Shown here in pieces: positions 1-7,800 of a stretch of DNA of 64,000 bases. Numbering within the stretch: the first letter of the stretch is position 1; each line of letters starts with the position of its first letter. The DNA comes from Rhodocyclaceae bacterium. GTDB lineage: Bacteria > Pseudomonadota > Gammaproteobacteria > Burkholderiales > Rhodocyclaceae. Under the pieces are notes generated by a model. It had not been told where the DNA came from and made no database searches. It was given only the letters and a program-made list of their open reading frames with translations. Where the stretch lies: the NCBI GenBank assembly GCA_016791115.1, contig JAEUNL010000072.1:1-64000 (forward strand), given 5' to 3'. A program made the translations under genes and the position numbers.

Positions 1-162
1 CGCAATGCCCCAGTTCTCCTTGGGCATGTCATGGATCCACACCCGGACATTCGCTACCGGCGCGTCCAGCGCTTCCACCAGCGCCGCCGTCACCTTCTCG
101 ATCACCGCCCGCTTCTGCTCTTCACTGCGGCCTTCCAACAGATATATCTGTGCAAACGGCAT
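1..162 (-). CDS. dmpI: 4-oxalocrotonate tautomerase, 3' end outside the window
   Basis: This is a small tautomerase that converts the enol form of 2-hydroxymuconate to 2-oxo-3-hexenedioate in the oxalocrotonate branch of catechol meta-cleavage. The reading begins with ATG at 162 behind a GGAGG box at 168-172. The first residues are MPFAQIYLLEGRS, so Pro1, the catalytic base after Met removal, is present, and the family's RVWIHDMPKENWGI stretch follows. 54 codons are visible; the family is about 62-64 residues, so only the last few are cut off by the window edge. It is the most distal visible gene of the meta operon and starts 16 bases after the decarboxylase stop. The aldolase and acetaldehyde dehydrogenase genes (dmpG, dmpF types) are not in view and may lie beyond position 1. 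Confidence 0.93.
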   Translation of the reverse strand, partial: MPFAQIYLLEGRSEEQKRAVIEKVTAALVEALDAPVANVRVWIHDMPKENWGIA

Positions 163-178
163 TTCCGCCTCCTATCGA

Positions 179-967
179 TCAGCCAAACCGTACCGAAACC
201 GTCCCCAGTGACTGGATGCGAAGCGTAATTGCGTCGCCCGCTTCGACGGCCACCGCTTCGGTGATGCCGCCAGAGAGAATGAGCGTGCCTGCCGGAATTT
301 CCTCGCCACGACGGCCGAGCATGTTGGCGAGCATGGCGATCGCCGCTGCCGGATGGCCCAGCACTGCAGCACCGGCACCGATCGCGACCGGCACGCCATT
401 CTTCTCCAGCACGATGCCGAGCGTACGCAAATCAAGATCGTCGATCGGCGTGGCGGAACCGCCCACGACGAAACGGCTCGACGAGCAGTTGTCCGCCACC
501 ACGCTCTTGAGATCGAACTTGAAGTCGCGGTAGCGCGAGTCGATGATCTCGATCGCCGGCACCACGAAGTCCGTCGCCGCCAGCACCGCACCAATGTGGC
601 AACCCGGCCCCTTCAACGCCGCCTTGGTGACAAAGGCAATCTCCGGCTCGACGCGCGGGTGAATGAGTTCGGCGCAATTGACCTCGCCACCGTCCTGAAC
701 CGCAAAGTAATCGGCCAGAAAGCCGTATGACGGCTCGCTGACATTCATCTGCTTCATTTTGGCGCGCGAGGTTAGGCCCGCCTTGAGGCCGACGACTCGC
801 CCGCCACGGGCGATCTTGCGCGCACGAATCGCGTACTGCACCGAATACGCATCCTCCATGTCCATGGTCGGATGATCGTCGGTGATCTTGGTCGTGTCGC
901 GCGCCTCGAGCTCGCAGATCTCGAGGTGCTCGGCCAATCGCGCGATGATTTCAGGTGCCAATGCCAT
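179..967 (-). CDS. dmpH: 4-oxalocrotonate decarboxylase (2-oxo-3-hexenedioate decarboxylase)
   Basis: The 262-residue protein belongs to the fumarylacetoacetate hydrolase-like hydratase/decarboxylase family. It decarboxylates 2-oxo-3-hexenedioate to 2-hydroxypenta-2,4-dienoate, normally in a complex with the hydratase encoded just upstream. Family marks include GLKAGLTSRAKMKQM near residue 60, the metal-binding RVEPEIAF near 105, and AIEIIDSRYRDFKF near 140. It is a clear paralogue of the neighbouring hydratase, and the paired order hydratase-decarboxylase-tautomerase is the usual dmpE-H-I order. Decarboxylase versus hydratase is assigned from the ALAPEIIARLAEHL N-terminus and the operon position; the two families are similar enough that a swap cannot be fully excluded by eye. 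Confidence 0.9.
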   Translation of the reverse strand: MALAPEIIARLAEHLEICELEARDTTKITDDHPTMDMEDAYSVQYAIRARKIARGGRVVGLKAGLTSRAKMKQMNVSEPSYGFLADYFAVQDGGEVNCAELIHPRVEPEIAFVTKAALKGPGCHIGAVLAATDFVVPAIEIIDSRYRDFKFDLKSVVADNCSSSRFVVGGSATPIDDLDLRTLGIVLEKNGVPVAIGAGAAVLGHPAAAIAMLANMLGRRGEEIPAGTLILSGGITEAVAVEAGDAITLRIQSLGTVSVRFG

Positions 968-1008
968 AAGGGTTCCCTATCTGTTCTCGGGGATCTCGAT
1001 CCGATCCT

Positions 1009-1791
1009 CTACACAAAACGCACCGAACAACGCCCGATCCCACCCAGCGAGAGACGCAGGTTGTCGCCCGCAGCGATCTTCACCAGCGTGCCGAGCGAAC
1101 CCGAGAGGATGACTTCGCCAGCCTTGAGCGGAATACCGAGCCGGCCAAGCGTGTTGGCCAGCCACGCGACAGCGTTGGCCGGATGCCCAAGTGCCGCGGC
1201 CCCCGCGCCGGTGCAGGCAATCTCGCCATTTTTTTCGATCACCATGCCGGTCAGGCCGAGGTCGACCTTGCGTGGATCGACCGCATGGTCTCCGAGCACC
1301 AGCACGCCGCACGACGCATTGTCGGCAACGGTGTCCTGGATGCGAATCTTCCAGTCGGTGATCCGCGAATCGACAATCTCGAAACAGGGCATCACGCACT
1401 CCGTCGCCCGCAGAACATTGACATTGGTGATGCCGGGCCCAATCAGATCATGCTTTAGGAGGAAAGCGATCTCGCCTTCGGCAAACGGCTGGATCAGGCG
1501 CTGCATCGGGATCGCCTCGCCTTCGCCATAGACCATGCCGGAAAGGAGAAAGCCGAAGTCGGGCTGATTCACCTTGAGGAGATCCTGCACCGCCCTGGAG
1601 GTCGCGCCGACCTTCTTGCCGATGATGCTTTCCCCCGCGTCCAACCGGTGCGACACCATGCGTTCCTGGATGCGATAGGCATCCTCGATCGTGATGCCCG
1701 GCTCGCGCTCGGTAAGCGGCGCGAGCATGACGCGACGCGTCAGCGCATCATGTAGTTCATTGCCGTAGTACAGGATTTTCTCGTTGTCCAC
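1009..1791 (-). CDS. dmpE: 2-oxopent-4-enoate hydratase (2-hydroxypenta-2,4-dienoate hydratase)
   Basis: The 260-residue hydratase adds water to 2-hydroxypenta-2,4-dienoate to give 4-hydroxy-2-oxovalerate, which is later cleaved to pyruvate and acetaldehyde. Supporting marks are GKKVGATSRAVQDLL, FAEGEIAFLLKHDL (the metal-binding Glu segment) and CFEIVDSRITDWKI, all in the positions expected for XylJ/DmpE/MhpD proteins, and the length is normal. It lies 41 bases upstream of the decarboxylase gene, with which family members form a complex. The opening residues MDNEKILYYGNELHDAL match the family start. No branch-specific hydrolase gene (dmpD type) is present between dioxygenase and hydratase, so visible flux is through the dehydrogenase/oxalocrotonate route. 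Confidence 0.92.
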   Translation of the reverse strand: MDNEKILYYGNELHDALTRRVMLAPLTEREPGITIEDAYRIQERMVSHRLDAGESIIGKKVGATSRAVQDLLKVNQPDFGFLLSGMVYGEGEAIPMQRLIQPFAEGEIAFLLKHDLIGPGITNVNVLRATECVMPCFEIVDSRITDWKIRIQDTVADNASCGVLVLGDHAVDPRKVDLGLTGMVIEKNGEIACTGAGAAALGHPANAVAWLANTLGRLGIPLKAGEVILSGSLGTLVKIAAGDNLRLSLGGIGRCSVRFV

Positions 1792-1818
1792 GTTCCGTCA
1801 CTTTCTCGCAATAGAGCC

Positions 1819-2430
1819 TCAGCCCTTGATCAGGCCTTCAGCCTTCAACGCAGCCTGGACACCCGGACGCGCACCGACGTCAGCCGACAGACGGGCAAGC
1901 GACGGCCATGCAGACAGGTCGACGTTGACATAAGCTGCCCAGCTCAGCGTGACGAACAGATAGATGTCCGCCACACTGAACCGGGTGCCGAGCAGGTAGG
2001 GCTGCCCGTTCAGCCGTTCGGCCACCAGAGCAAGGCGCGCTGCGAGGTTGTTGCGCGCCGCCGCCTTCCAGTCATCGCTGGCCGCGGGATTGAACAGCGG
2101 GCTGTAGCTCTTGTGCACCTCGGTCGAGATGAAGTTGAGCCACTGCTGCAACTGATAACGCTCGAAGCTGCCGGCGGGCGGCGCCAGATTGCGCTCGGGA
2201 GCCCGGTCGGCGACGTACTGGAGGATCGCCGGCCCTTCTGTCAACTGACGTCCGTCGTCCAGAACCAGGCACGGGACGTAGCCGGCCGGATTGACCTTGC
2301 GGTATTCATCGCCATGTTCGGTGATCTTGGTTGCGAGATCGACGCGAACCAGTTCGACCTCGATCCCCGCTTCGCGCAGCGCGATGTGCGGCGAAAGCGA
2401 GCATGCCCCGGGTGAGTAATAGAGCTTCAA
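1819..2430 (-). CDS. bphK: beta-class glutathione S-transferase, BphK-like, TTG start
   Basis: The 203-residue protein reads KLYYSPGACSLSPHIALREA from residue 2, the hallmark of bacterial beta-class glutathione transferases with the glutathione-contacting Cys near residue 10. It continues with NPAGYVPCL and TEGPAI in the thioredoxin-like domain and LGTRFSVADIYLF in the helical domain. It closely resembles BphK of biphenyl operons, which can dechlorinate chlorinated meta-cleavage intermediates; that activity here is inference. The open frame extends further upstream, but the chosen start is TTG at 2430 because GAGGAG lies just before it, it gives the usual family length, and it sits 10 bases after the dehydrogenase stop. 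ATG is absent at this spot, so automatic callers may extend the gene wrongly into the dehydrogenase. Confidence 0.92.
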   Translation of the reverse strand: MKLYYSPGACSLSPHIALREAGIEVELVRVDLATKITEHGDEYRKVNPAGYVPCLVLDDGRQLTEGPAILQYVADRAPERNLAPPAGSFERYQLQQWLNFISTEVHKSYSPLFNPAASDDWKAAARNNLAARLALVAERLNGQPYLLGTRFSVADIYLFVTLSWAAYVNVDLSAWPSLARLSADVGARPGVQAALKAEGLIKG

Positions 2431-2440
2431 ATTGTTCTCC

Positions 2441-3901
2441 TCAGAGTTTGATGCAGACGTTCTTGAGTTCGGTGTAGAACTCGAGTGAATGCACACCACC
2501 TTCCCGGCCAATGCCCGATTGCTTGGCACCGCCGAACGCTGTGCGCAGGTCGCGCAGGAACCACGAATTGACCCATACGATGCCCGCTTCGAGCTGCGCC
2601 GACACGCGATGCGCACGTGCGAGATTCGTCGTGTACACCGAGGCAGACAAGCCATATCGGGTGTCGTTGGCGAGCCGGATGACCTCATCCTCGCTGTCGA
2701 ACGGGGCGACATGGCAGCAGGGTCCGAAGATCTCCTCCCGAACGACCGACGCGGTTTCCGGCAGGCCCGTCCAGATCGTCGGCTGCACCCATGCGCCCTC
2801 CTTCAATTCCGCCGGCATGTCCGGCACGCCGCCGCCCGTCACCACGTTTGCGCCTTCTTCAACCGCCTTGCGGTAATAGGAAAGCACCTTGCCGCGATGC
2901 TCCTGCGAGATCAGCGGCCCCATGCCGGTACCGGACAATTCCGGCCGGTCGAGCCTGAGCGCTTCGGCGCCCCGCTTGAGCGCCTCGACGAAGCGCTCGA
3001 ACAGCGGCCGCTCCACATAGACGCGTTCGGTGCCAAGGCAGACCTGGCCGGTGTTGGCAAACGCAGATCGCATGACATTTTCGATCGCGACATCGAGATC
3101 GCAGTCGGCGAAGACGATTGCCGGATTCTTGCCGCCCATCTCGAGCGACACGGGCCGCGCGCCGACCGCGGCTGTCTTCATGATGGCGGCGCCAGTGCGC
3201 GTCTCGCCGGTAAACGTGATCGCGTCGACATCGGGATGCGAGGTAACGAATTCGCCCGTGGAATCGGGGCCGAATCCATGCACAACGTTGTACACGCCCT
3301 TCGGGAGGCCGACTTCGTTCATCACCTCACCGAGCAGTGCTGCGCTCTGGGGCGTCTCCTCGGAGGGCTTGACGACGACGGTGTTGCCGCATGCGAGGGC
3401 CGGACCGACTTTCCATGTCATCAACAGCAAGGGCGCGTTCCACGGGCAGATGACACCGACCACGCCCACCGGACGACGAATCGCGTAGTTGATCGCCCCG
3501 CGTCCGTCCGGTGTCGCCATCTCGAAGAACTCGCTCGGCACGTTCTTGACGATGTCCGCAAAGATCTTGAAATTGGCCGCTCCGCGCGGCACGAAAGCGT
3601 GGCGCGCAAGGCTCACCGGCATGCCCGTATCGGACAGTTCGGTTGCGACGAAATCGTCGAAGCGCCGCGTGATGCCATCGGCAATCGCGTGCAGCATGTC
3701 GACACGCTCCGCCGTCGTCATGCGACCCCAGGGCCCCCGCAGCGCAGCCTTGCCGGCTGCCACCGCACGGTCCACGTCGGCCTTGCTGGCTTCCGCGACG
3801 CTCGCGATGACTTCGTTGGTCACCGGCGAGCGCTTGTCGAACGCACGTCCATGCGAACCGGCGACGAACTCGCCGTCGATGAAATTCAGGATCTGCTTCA
3901 T
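2441..3901 (-). CDS. dmpC: 2-hydroxymuconic semialdehyde dehydrogenase
   Basis: This 486-residue NAD-dependent aldehyde dehydrogenase oxidises the yellow ring-cleavage product 2-hydroxymuconic semialdehyde to 2-hydroxymuconate. The fold is shown by the NAD-binding CPWNAPLLLMTWKVGPALA, FTGETRTGAAI, the general-base Glu in LEMGGKNPAIVF, and the catalytic Cys in NTGQVCLGTERV. The C-terminal FGGAKQSGIGREGG is also canonical. Length and start (MKQILNFIDGEFV) match XylG/DmpC proteins. It follows the dioxygenase gene by 28 bases. A related family member could be an aminomuconate semialdehyde dehydrogenase, but the surrounding catechol pathway genes support the call. Confidence 0.94.
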   Translation of the reverse strand: MKQILNFIDGEFVAGSHGRAFDKRSPVTNEVIASVAEASKADVDRAVAAGKAALRGPWGRMTTAERVDMLHAIADGITRRFDDFVATELSDTGMPVSLARHAFVPRGAANFKIFADIVKNVPSEFFEMATPDGRGAINYAIRRPVGVVGVICPWNAPLLLMTWKVGPALACGNTVVVKPSEETPQSAALLGEVMNEVGLPKGVYNVVHGFGPDSTGEFVTSHPDVDAITFTGETRTGAAIMKTAAVGARPVSLEMGGKNPAIVFADCDLDVAIENVMRSAFANTGQVCLGTERVYVERPLFERFVEALKRGAEALRLDRPELSGTGMGPLISQEHRGKVLSYYRKAVEEGANVVTGGGVPDMPAELKEGAWVQPTIWTGLPETASVVREEIFGPCCHVAPFDSEDEVIRLANDTRYGLSASVYTTNLARAHRVSAQLEAGIVWVNSWFLRDLRTAFGGAKQSGIGREGGVHSLEFYTELKNVCIKL

Positions 3902-3929
3902 TCAATGCCCCGGTTGGATCGCGGCAACC

Positions 3930-4859
3930 TCAGGTCACCACGGTCAGGAAGGTTTCGTGCAGCTTGCGCTGCGGATAGTCGAGTCCCTGTCCGAAGTTGT
4001 CGAAGGTCCAGGTCAGCGGCTTGTAATCGGGATAAGGCTGGTACCCGCCCATGAAGGTTTCGAAGCGGTTCCCTGACGGATCCCAGGCGTAGATCGTGCT
4101 GCCGCGCGTCACGCCATGGCGGGTCGGGCCGATATCGACAGCCACCTTGTTCATCGACATGATGTCGCCGGCACGCTGCACCTTTTCCCAGCTTTCGAGC
4201 AGGAAGCTACAGTGGTGCAGCTTGCCCGGCTCGGGATACTCGGCGAAGGCGATGTCATGGACCTTGTGCGAGCACGACAACCAGATCGCTGCATTGCCCT
4301 TGCTGTCGGGGGTCAGAACGGTTTCCACGAGATAGAAGCCCAGCACCTCGGTGAACAGCTTGCGGTTGCCTTCGATGTTCGGGCCGTACAGCAAGGCATG
4401 GTCGAGCCGCACCGGTGCGATGCCGTGCTCGGCGTCGGCGCTCCACGGTCCCGGGTTGACCTCCGGCAGGCCGTTGCCGATGTGGGTCTTTTCGGCATAC
4501 AACTCGATCAGGTGGCCCGACGGAATCTGGAACCGTACCCGTTCGCCAGTTTCGAGCATCTCGCCTGCGGGAACGCGCTCCGTCGCCACACCGTAGGCAC
4601 GCAGGTCGGAATCGAGTTTCTCGAGCGTGGCCTTGTCGAGCACCTTGAAGGCGAAGTGATCCATCCCGGCCGTATCCGCCTGGCGGATCACGTAACTGTT
4701 GTGGTCGCGCTCGTCCCAGCATTTGAAATACACGCGACCCTGTTTGTCGCGACCGGTCTCCACCAAGCCAAGCACGTCGCCGTAGAACTTCACGCTCTCC
4801 TGCAGATCCAGCACACGAACCTGCGCGTGCCCCGGACGCAATACGCCAGTCATTGCCAT
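3930..4859 (-). CDS. dmpB: catechol 2,3-dioxygenase (extradiol, XylE/DmpB family)
   Basis: The Fe(II) enzyme splits catechol next to the hydroxyls to give 2-hydroxymuconic semialdehyde. The 309 residues form the usual two repeated vicinal-oxygen-chelate modules. Iron ligands are visible as His in RLDHALLYG (about 154), His in GKLHHCSF (about 215) and Glu in GNRFETFMGG (about 267). The frame opens 12 codons earlier at 4895, but the start MAMTGVLRPGHAQVRVL at 4859 was chosen because AAGGGGAC precedes it and it matches the family N-terminus. It is the first gene of the minus-strand operon and diverges from the LysR gene across 133 bases. No chloroplast-type ferredoxin gene (dmpQ/xylT) is found upstream. 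Confidence 0.95.
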   Translation of the reverse strand: MAMTGVLRPGHAQVRVLDLQESVKFYGDVLGLVETGRDKQGRVYFKCWDERDHNSYVIRQADTAGMDHFAFKVLDKATLEKLDSDLRAYGVATERVPAGEMLETGERVRFQIPSGHLIELYAEKTHIGNGLPEVNPGPWSADAEHGIAPVRLDHALLYGPNIEGNRKLFTEVLGFYLVETVLTPDSKGNAAIWLSCSHKVHDIAFAEYPEPGKLHHCSFLLESWEKVQRAGDIMSMNKVAVDIGPTRHGVTRGSTIYAWDPSGNRFETFMGGYQPYPDYKPLTWTFDNFGQGLDYPQRKLHETFLTVVT

Positions 4860-4969
4860 CGATGTCCCCTTGCTCTTATTGATGTGCTCCCGCATCCATG
4901 AGACTGCGGCCCGATCGAAAATTACTTGCCCGTTTTAATACTGTCTAATACCATTTCAAGGCTCCTTCC

Positions 4970-4984
4970 ATACCTGACCGGTAT
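4970..4984. promoter_or_regulatory. LysR-type operator candidate, T-N11-A palindrome
   Basis: The bases ATACC-TGACC-GGTAT form a perfect 5-5-5 inverted repeat that contains the LysR-family T-N11-A core. It ends 8 bases before the lysR start codon, so a bound regulator could block its own translation or transcription start. A further ATACC half-site lies at 4948-4952, two helical turns upstream. A 10-base-spaced direct repeat TAATAC occurs at 4936-4941 and 4946-4951. This fits a recognition site plus activation half-sites between the regulator and the catechol 2,3-dioxygenase promoter. Function is inferred from position and symmetry. Confidence 0.6.
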
Positions 4985-4992
4985 GTTTTGCC

Positions 4993-5928
4993 ATGGATTT
5001 TCGCCAGCTCAGATACTTTGTTGCGGTTGCAGAAGCAGAGAACATCGGGCGTGCCGCGATCCGCCTGCACATTTCCCAGCCGCCGTTGACTCGCCAGATT
5101 CAGCAGCTAGAAGAAGAAATGGGGGTGCGGCTTTTCGATCGGACGCCACGCGGCGTTACCCTGACCGATGCTGGGAGCCTGCTCCTGGCCGAAGCGAGGA
5201 ACCTCCTCGCGCTGTTTGAACAGACGTCCGAACGCGTCAAGCGCGCGGCCCAAGGCCAGCTCGGGCGGCTCGACATCGCGATCTTCGGATCGGCGATTCT
5301 CGACTTCATCCCGAAGCTGATCCTGTCATTCCGGCAGTTGCATCCCGATGTCCGCGTGGTGTTGCACAACATGGACAAGACGGAGCAGCTCGAGGCGCTA
5401 CGCCAGCGACGCATCACCGTTGGCTTCAATCGCATCCTGGAACAAGCACCCGACATCACGACCGAACTCGTCATGACGGAACCGCTGTTTCTCGCCATCA
5501 ACCGCCACCACCCGTTGTCGCGCGAAACCCAGATCCCTTTCGCCTCGCTTGCGGACCAGCCGCTGGTCGTCTTTCCTACAGGACCGCGACCGAGTTTCAT
5601 CGATCGCGTGTTCTCGATGTGCCAGGAGGAGGGCTTCCAGCCGTGGGTCGTGCAGGAGGTCGGCGATGCAGTGACCGGCGTCGCCCTGGTCGGCGGCGGA
5701 CTGGGCATGTGCATCGTCCCCGAATCAGCCACCAACCTGAAGCTGCCGGGTGTCATTTACCGACCGCTGGTCAAGTCGCCTCCGGCGCTCGTCGATCTGA
5801 GTTGCATTTACCGCAGCAACGACGAGTCGCCGATTCTTCTTGCATTTTTGGAAACCTTGCGGACCTTCAAGGCGATACATCGTGCCGGTCATGAAGCGTC
5901 CGCGCACGGCAGACCGAAACGGCAGTGA
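4993..5928 (+). CDS. LysR-family transcriptional regulator, divergent from the meta-cleavage operon
   Basis: The 311-residue protein has the LysR winged helix at its N-terminus (MDFRQLRYFVAVAEAENIGRAA, then HISQPPLTRQIQQLE) and a periplasmic-binding-like effector domain from about residue 90. RFDRTPRGVTLT-type wing residues are present. The CatR/BenM-like layout and the divergent orientation towards the catechol 2,3-dioxygenase gene suggest it activates that operon in response to a ring intermediate, but the effector cannot be read from the sequence. The putative T-N11-A operator at 4970-4984 lies directly before its start codon, consistent with autoregulation. The C-terminal 15 or so residues are basic and poorly conserved-looking. 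Confidence 0.92.
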   Translation: MDFRQLRYFVAVAEAENIGRAAIRLHISQPPLTRQIQQLEEEMGVRLFDRTPRGVTLTDAGSLLLAEARNLLALFEQTSERVKRAAQGQLGRLDIAIFGSAILDFIPKLILSFRQLHPDVRVVLHNMDKTEQLEALRQRRITVGFNRILEQAPDITTELVMTEPLFLAINRHHPLSRETQIPFASLADQPLVVFPTGPRPSFIDRVFSMCQEEGFQPWVVQEVGDAVTGVALVGGGLGMCIVPESATNLKLPGVIYRPLVKSPPALVDLSCIYRSNDESPILLAFLETLRTFKAIHRAGHEASAHGRPKRQ

Positions 5929-6000
5929 GTTGCCCGCGCAGAGACGCAACTTCCTGGAGGGACGCCGGTTCGGCAGCCCACGAGCGGCCGGAAAGAGAAA

Positions 6001-6030
6001 CGGTGCCGGCCGTACTGCTCGCCGGCACCG
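6001..6030 (-). terminator. hairpin terminator after the 6039-7052 gene
   Basis: CGGTGCCGGC and GCCGGCACCG form a perfect 10-bp stem with a 10-base loop. Read on the minus strand the hairpin starts 8 bases after the stop of the 6039-7052 gene and is followed by a pyrimidine run (TTTCTCTTT), as expected for intrinsic termination. It also lies between two convergent genes and may stop lysR transcription. Confidence 0.7.
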
Positions 6031-6038
6031 TGGGGGGA

Positions 6039-7052
6039 CTACTCGATCGTCAGGTAGACGAGAGTCTGGTTCAGCAACTGGTAGGCGATTTCGCCAAAGG
6101 TCATCGGGCCGAGCATGGTCGGAACCTTCTTGCCTTCGAGCTCAGAGTACAGGTAGTTCAGGATGCAGTTGCAGGCAAAGCCCACGGATTCCGTACTCTT
6201 GGGCAACTGGTTGTTGAACGCCGAAACGTAATCGGGCACCGGCGCAGCGAAGCGGTATTCGATGTCGTCGAACACCGGCGCGTAGAAATCGACCACGCCA
6301 GTCGACGTATCCACGCCCTTGATCGAGACATTGATCATCGCGCCGCTGTAATCCGCCACCAGCGGAAGCCGCGTGTCCGCCTTGGTCGAGCTCACGTACT
6401 CGGCAAAATTCCGCTTGATCCCGTTGATGGTGCAGTCGGTGGCGCTGAAACCCTTCTGCGGGAACCGGATGCGATCGCCGTCGCCCTGCGAAAACAGGTT
6501 GATGATGTCGATGCGCGCGAAATGCTGCTCGGGCAAGGGCACATGCACAACGACTGCGCGTTCGCTGTCGAACTCCATCGTCTCTCCGTTGACCACCATC
6601 GGCGAGGCGCTTCCGAGATCGGACAGGTGTATGCCTGAAATCCAGCCCAGCAGCGGCTTGAGGAACATGTCCTCGAAGCCGGGCGCATTGCGGGCGAAGA
6701 ACGAATGCGCTTCCGAAAATGCCGGAATCACGATCAGCGAATAACCGTTCTCCGGGCCATCGACGCAAACGCGATCGAGGTTGGTGATGTCGTAGAAGCG
6801 GATCTTCGGTGCGCCGCCGATCACCGGCAGCTCCGTGACGAAGATGCGGTCGCGCGTCGTCTCGCCGCCCTCCTGCCCCATGAAGTAGGGAATCGTTCCG
6901 CCGATCCAGTGGCCGGCGGGCAACCTGCGCAGCAGCGCTTCGTCCCCGGCGATGCTCAGGAACAGCCCCGAGCGGATCAGTGCGCTGGCGGATTCGACGC
7001 TGATCAGGCGTCCGGCCGTAATCGGCCTCGTACCGTTCATCACTGCGCCCAT
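6039..7052 (-). CDS. conserved protein of unknown function, possibly FIST-like
   Basis: I do not recognise a characterised function for this 337-residue protein. It has no signal peptide or membrane segment. The opening region contains GHWIGGTIPYFMGQEGGE and the C-terminus contains VGFACNCILNYLYSELEGK and GPMTFGEIAYQLLNQT. The last motif resembles the closing G-x-x-x-GEIA pattern of FIST sensory domains, and the glycine-rich start resembles FIST_N, so a distant FIST-type ligand sensor is possible; this is a weak, by-eye similarity. It starts one base after the stop of the upstream 7054-7800 gene, so the two are almost certainly co-transcribed. A hairpin at 6001-6030 ends the unit. Start MGAVMNG was chosen by proximity to the GCGGGG stretch; MNGTRPI four codons later is the alternative. 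Confidence 0.75.
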   Translation of the reverse strand: MGAVMNGTRPITAGRLISVESASALIRSGLFLSIAGDEALLRRLPAGHWIGGTIPYFMGQEGGETTRDRIFVTELPVIGGAPKIRFYDITNLDRVCVDGPENGYSLIVIPAFSEAHSFFARNAPGFEDMFLKPLLGWISGIHLSDLGSASPMVVNGETMEFDSERAVVVHVPLPEQHFARIDIINLFSQGDGDRIRFPQKGFSATDCTINGIKRNFAEYVSSTKADTRLPLVADYSGAMINVSIKGVDTSTGVVDFYAPVFDDIEYRFAAPVPDYVSAFNNQLPKSTESVGFACNCILNYLYSELEGKKVPTMLGPMTFGEIAYQLLNQTLVYLTIE

Positions 7053-7053
7053 G

Positions 7054-7800
7054 TCACACCCCGCGAATCTGAGCTAGTTCATGACTGAGCATGCGCGCGT
7101 TCTTGACGAAGTAGCGATGCAGTTCGCGCAGCTTCAGCATGCGCACTTCGTCGTCCTGGATGATTTCCATCTGGGAGCGAATGCGGGTCAGCAACAGCTT
7201 GAGGCTCAGCACCCGGATATCCGGCTCGATGGTGCCGGAGGCAAGTTGCAACCACACCGGGTCGCTAACGTCCGGCACCTCGGCTTCGCCTGCAGGCGAA
7301 GCGGCCGCCGACGCGGTCGCGGTAACCGGCGAAGCCTCGACCACCGGCTTGCCCGACGCCGCCTGCTTCTCGGCCTGCATGCCGGTCTTGCCGCTATCGA
7401 GCGCATACTTGAAGCGCCACAACTCGTCGAGCTTGATGCCGTAGAGCGTGCAGATGCCGTTCAGATCCAGACCTTCATTGAGCAGATCGAAAATCCGCTT
7501 GGCCATCGCACGGGTGAAAGGCAGGTCGGCCGATCCGGCCCAGGGATGCGAAGAAAGGTCGGCACCCTTGGGGGGGATCACATGAACGAAGGTCTTCCAC
7601 CCGGCCGAATCGAGATGGCGCCAGACCTGCTCCGCTCCTTCTTCGGCCCGCGCCTTGGGCCGCCCGAACCAGCCTCGCTGGACCTCGACGCCGATCCAGA
7701 TATCCAACCGCTGCCGCGCCTGATCCAGTCGGTGTTCGCGCACCGCCCAAGGCTCGCGCAGCTGCAGCAGCTTGCCCAGCAGCATGCCCTCCGTTGCCAT
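7054..7800 (-). CDS. protein resembling the N-terminal region of ISL3 transposases, zinc ribbons lost
   Basis: The 248-residue protein starts MATEGMLLGKLLQLREPWAV, then reads RLDIWIGVE, VWRHLDSAGWKTFVHV and PFTRAMAKRIFDLL. These correspond in order to the N-terminal part of ISL3-family transposases (binding strand, W/TRHLD segment, PWA-x-x-x-x-FT segment, then an HTH-like helix pair ending in ICTLYGIKLDELWRFK). The two CxxC zinc-ribbon pairs that flank these segments in ISL3 proteins are absent, and there is no DDE catalytic domain. Instead residues 130-170 are an Ala/Pro-rich linker and residues 175-248 are helical and charged. It therefore looks like a domesticated DNA-binding fragment rather than a transposase. 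It precedes the 6039-7052 gene by one base. A GGAGA box lies about 9 bases before the ATG. Confidence 0.75.
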   Translation of the reverse strand: MATEGMLLGKLLQLREPWAVREHRLDQARQRLDIWIGVEVQRGWFGRPKARAEEGAEQVWRHLDSAGWKTFVHVIPPKGADLSSHPWAGSADLPFTRAMAKRIFDLLNEGLDLNGICTLYGIKLDELWRFKYALDSGKTGMQAEKQAASGKPVVEASPVTATASAAASPAGEAEVPDVSDPVWLQLASGTIEPDIRVLSLKLLLTRIRSQMEIIQDDEVRMLKLRELHRYFVKNARMLSHELAQIRGV

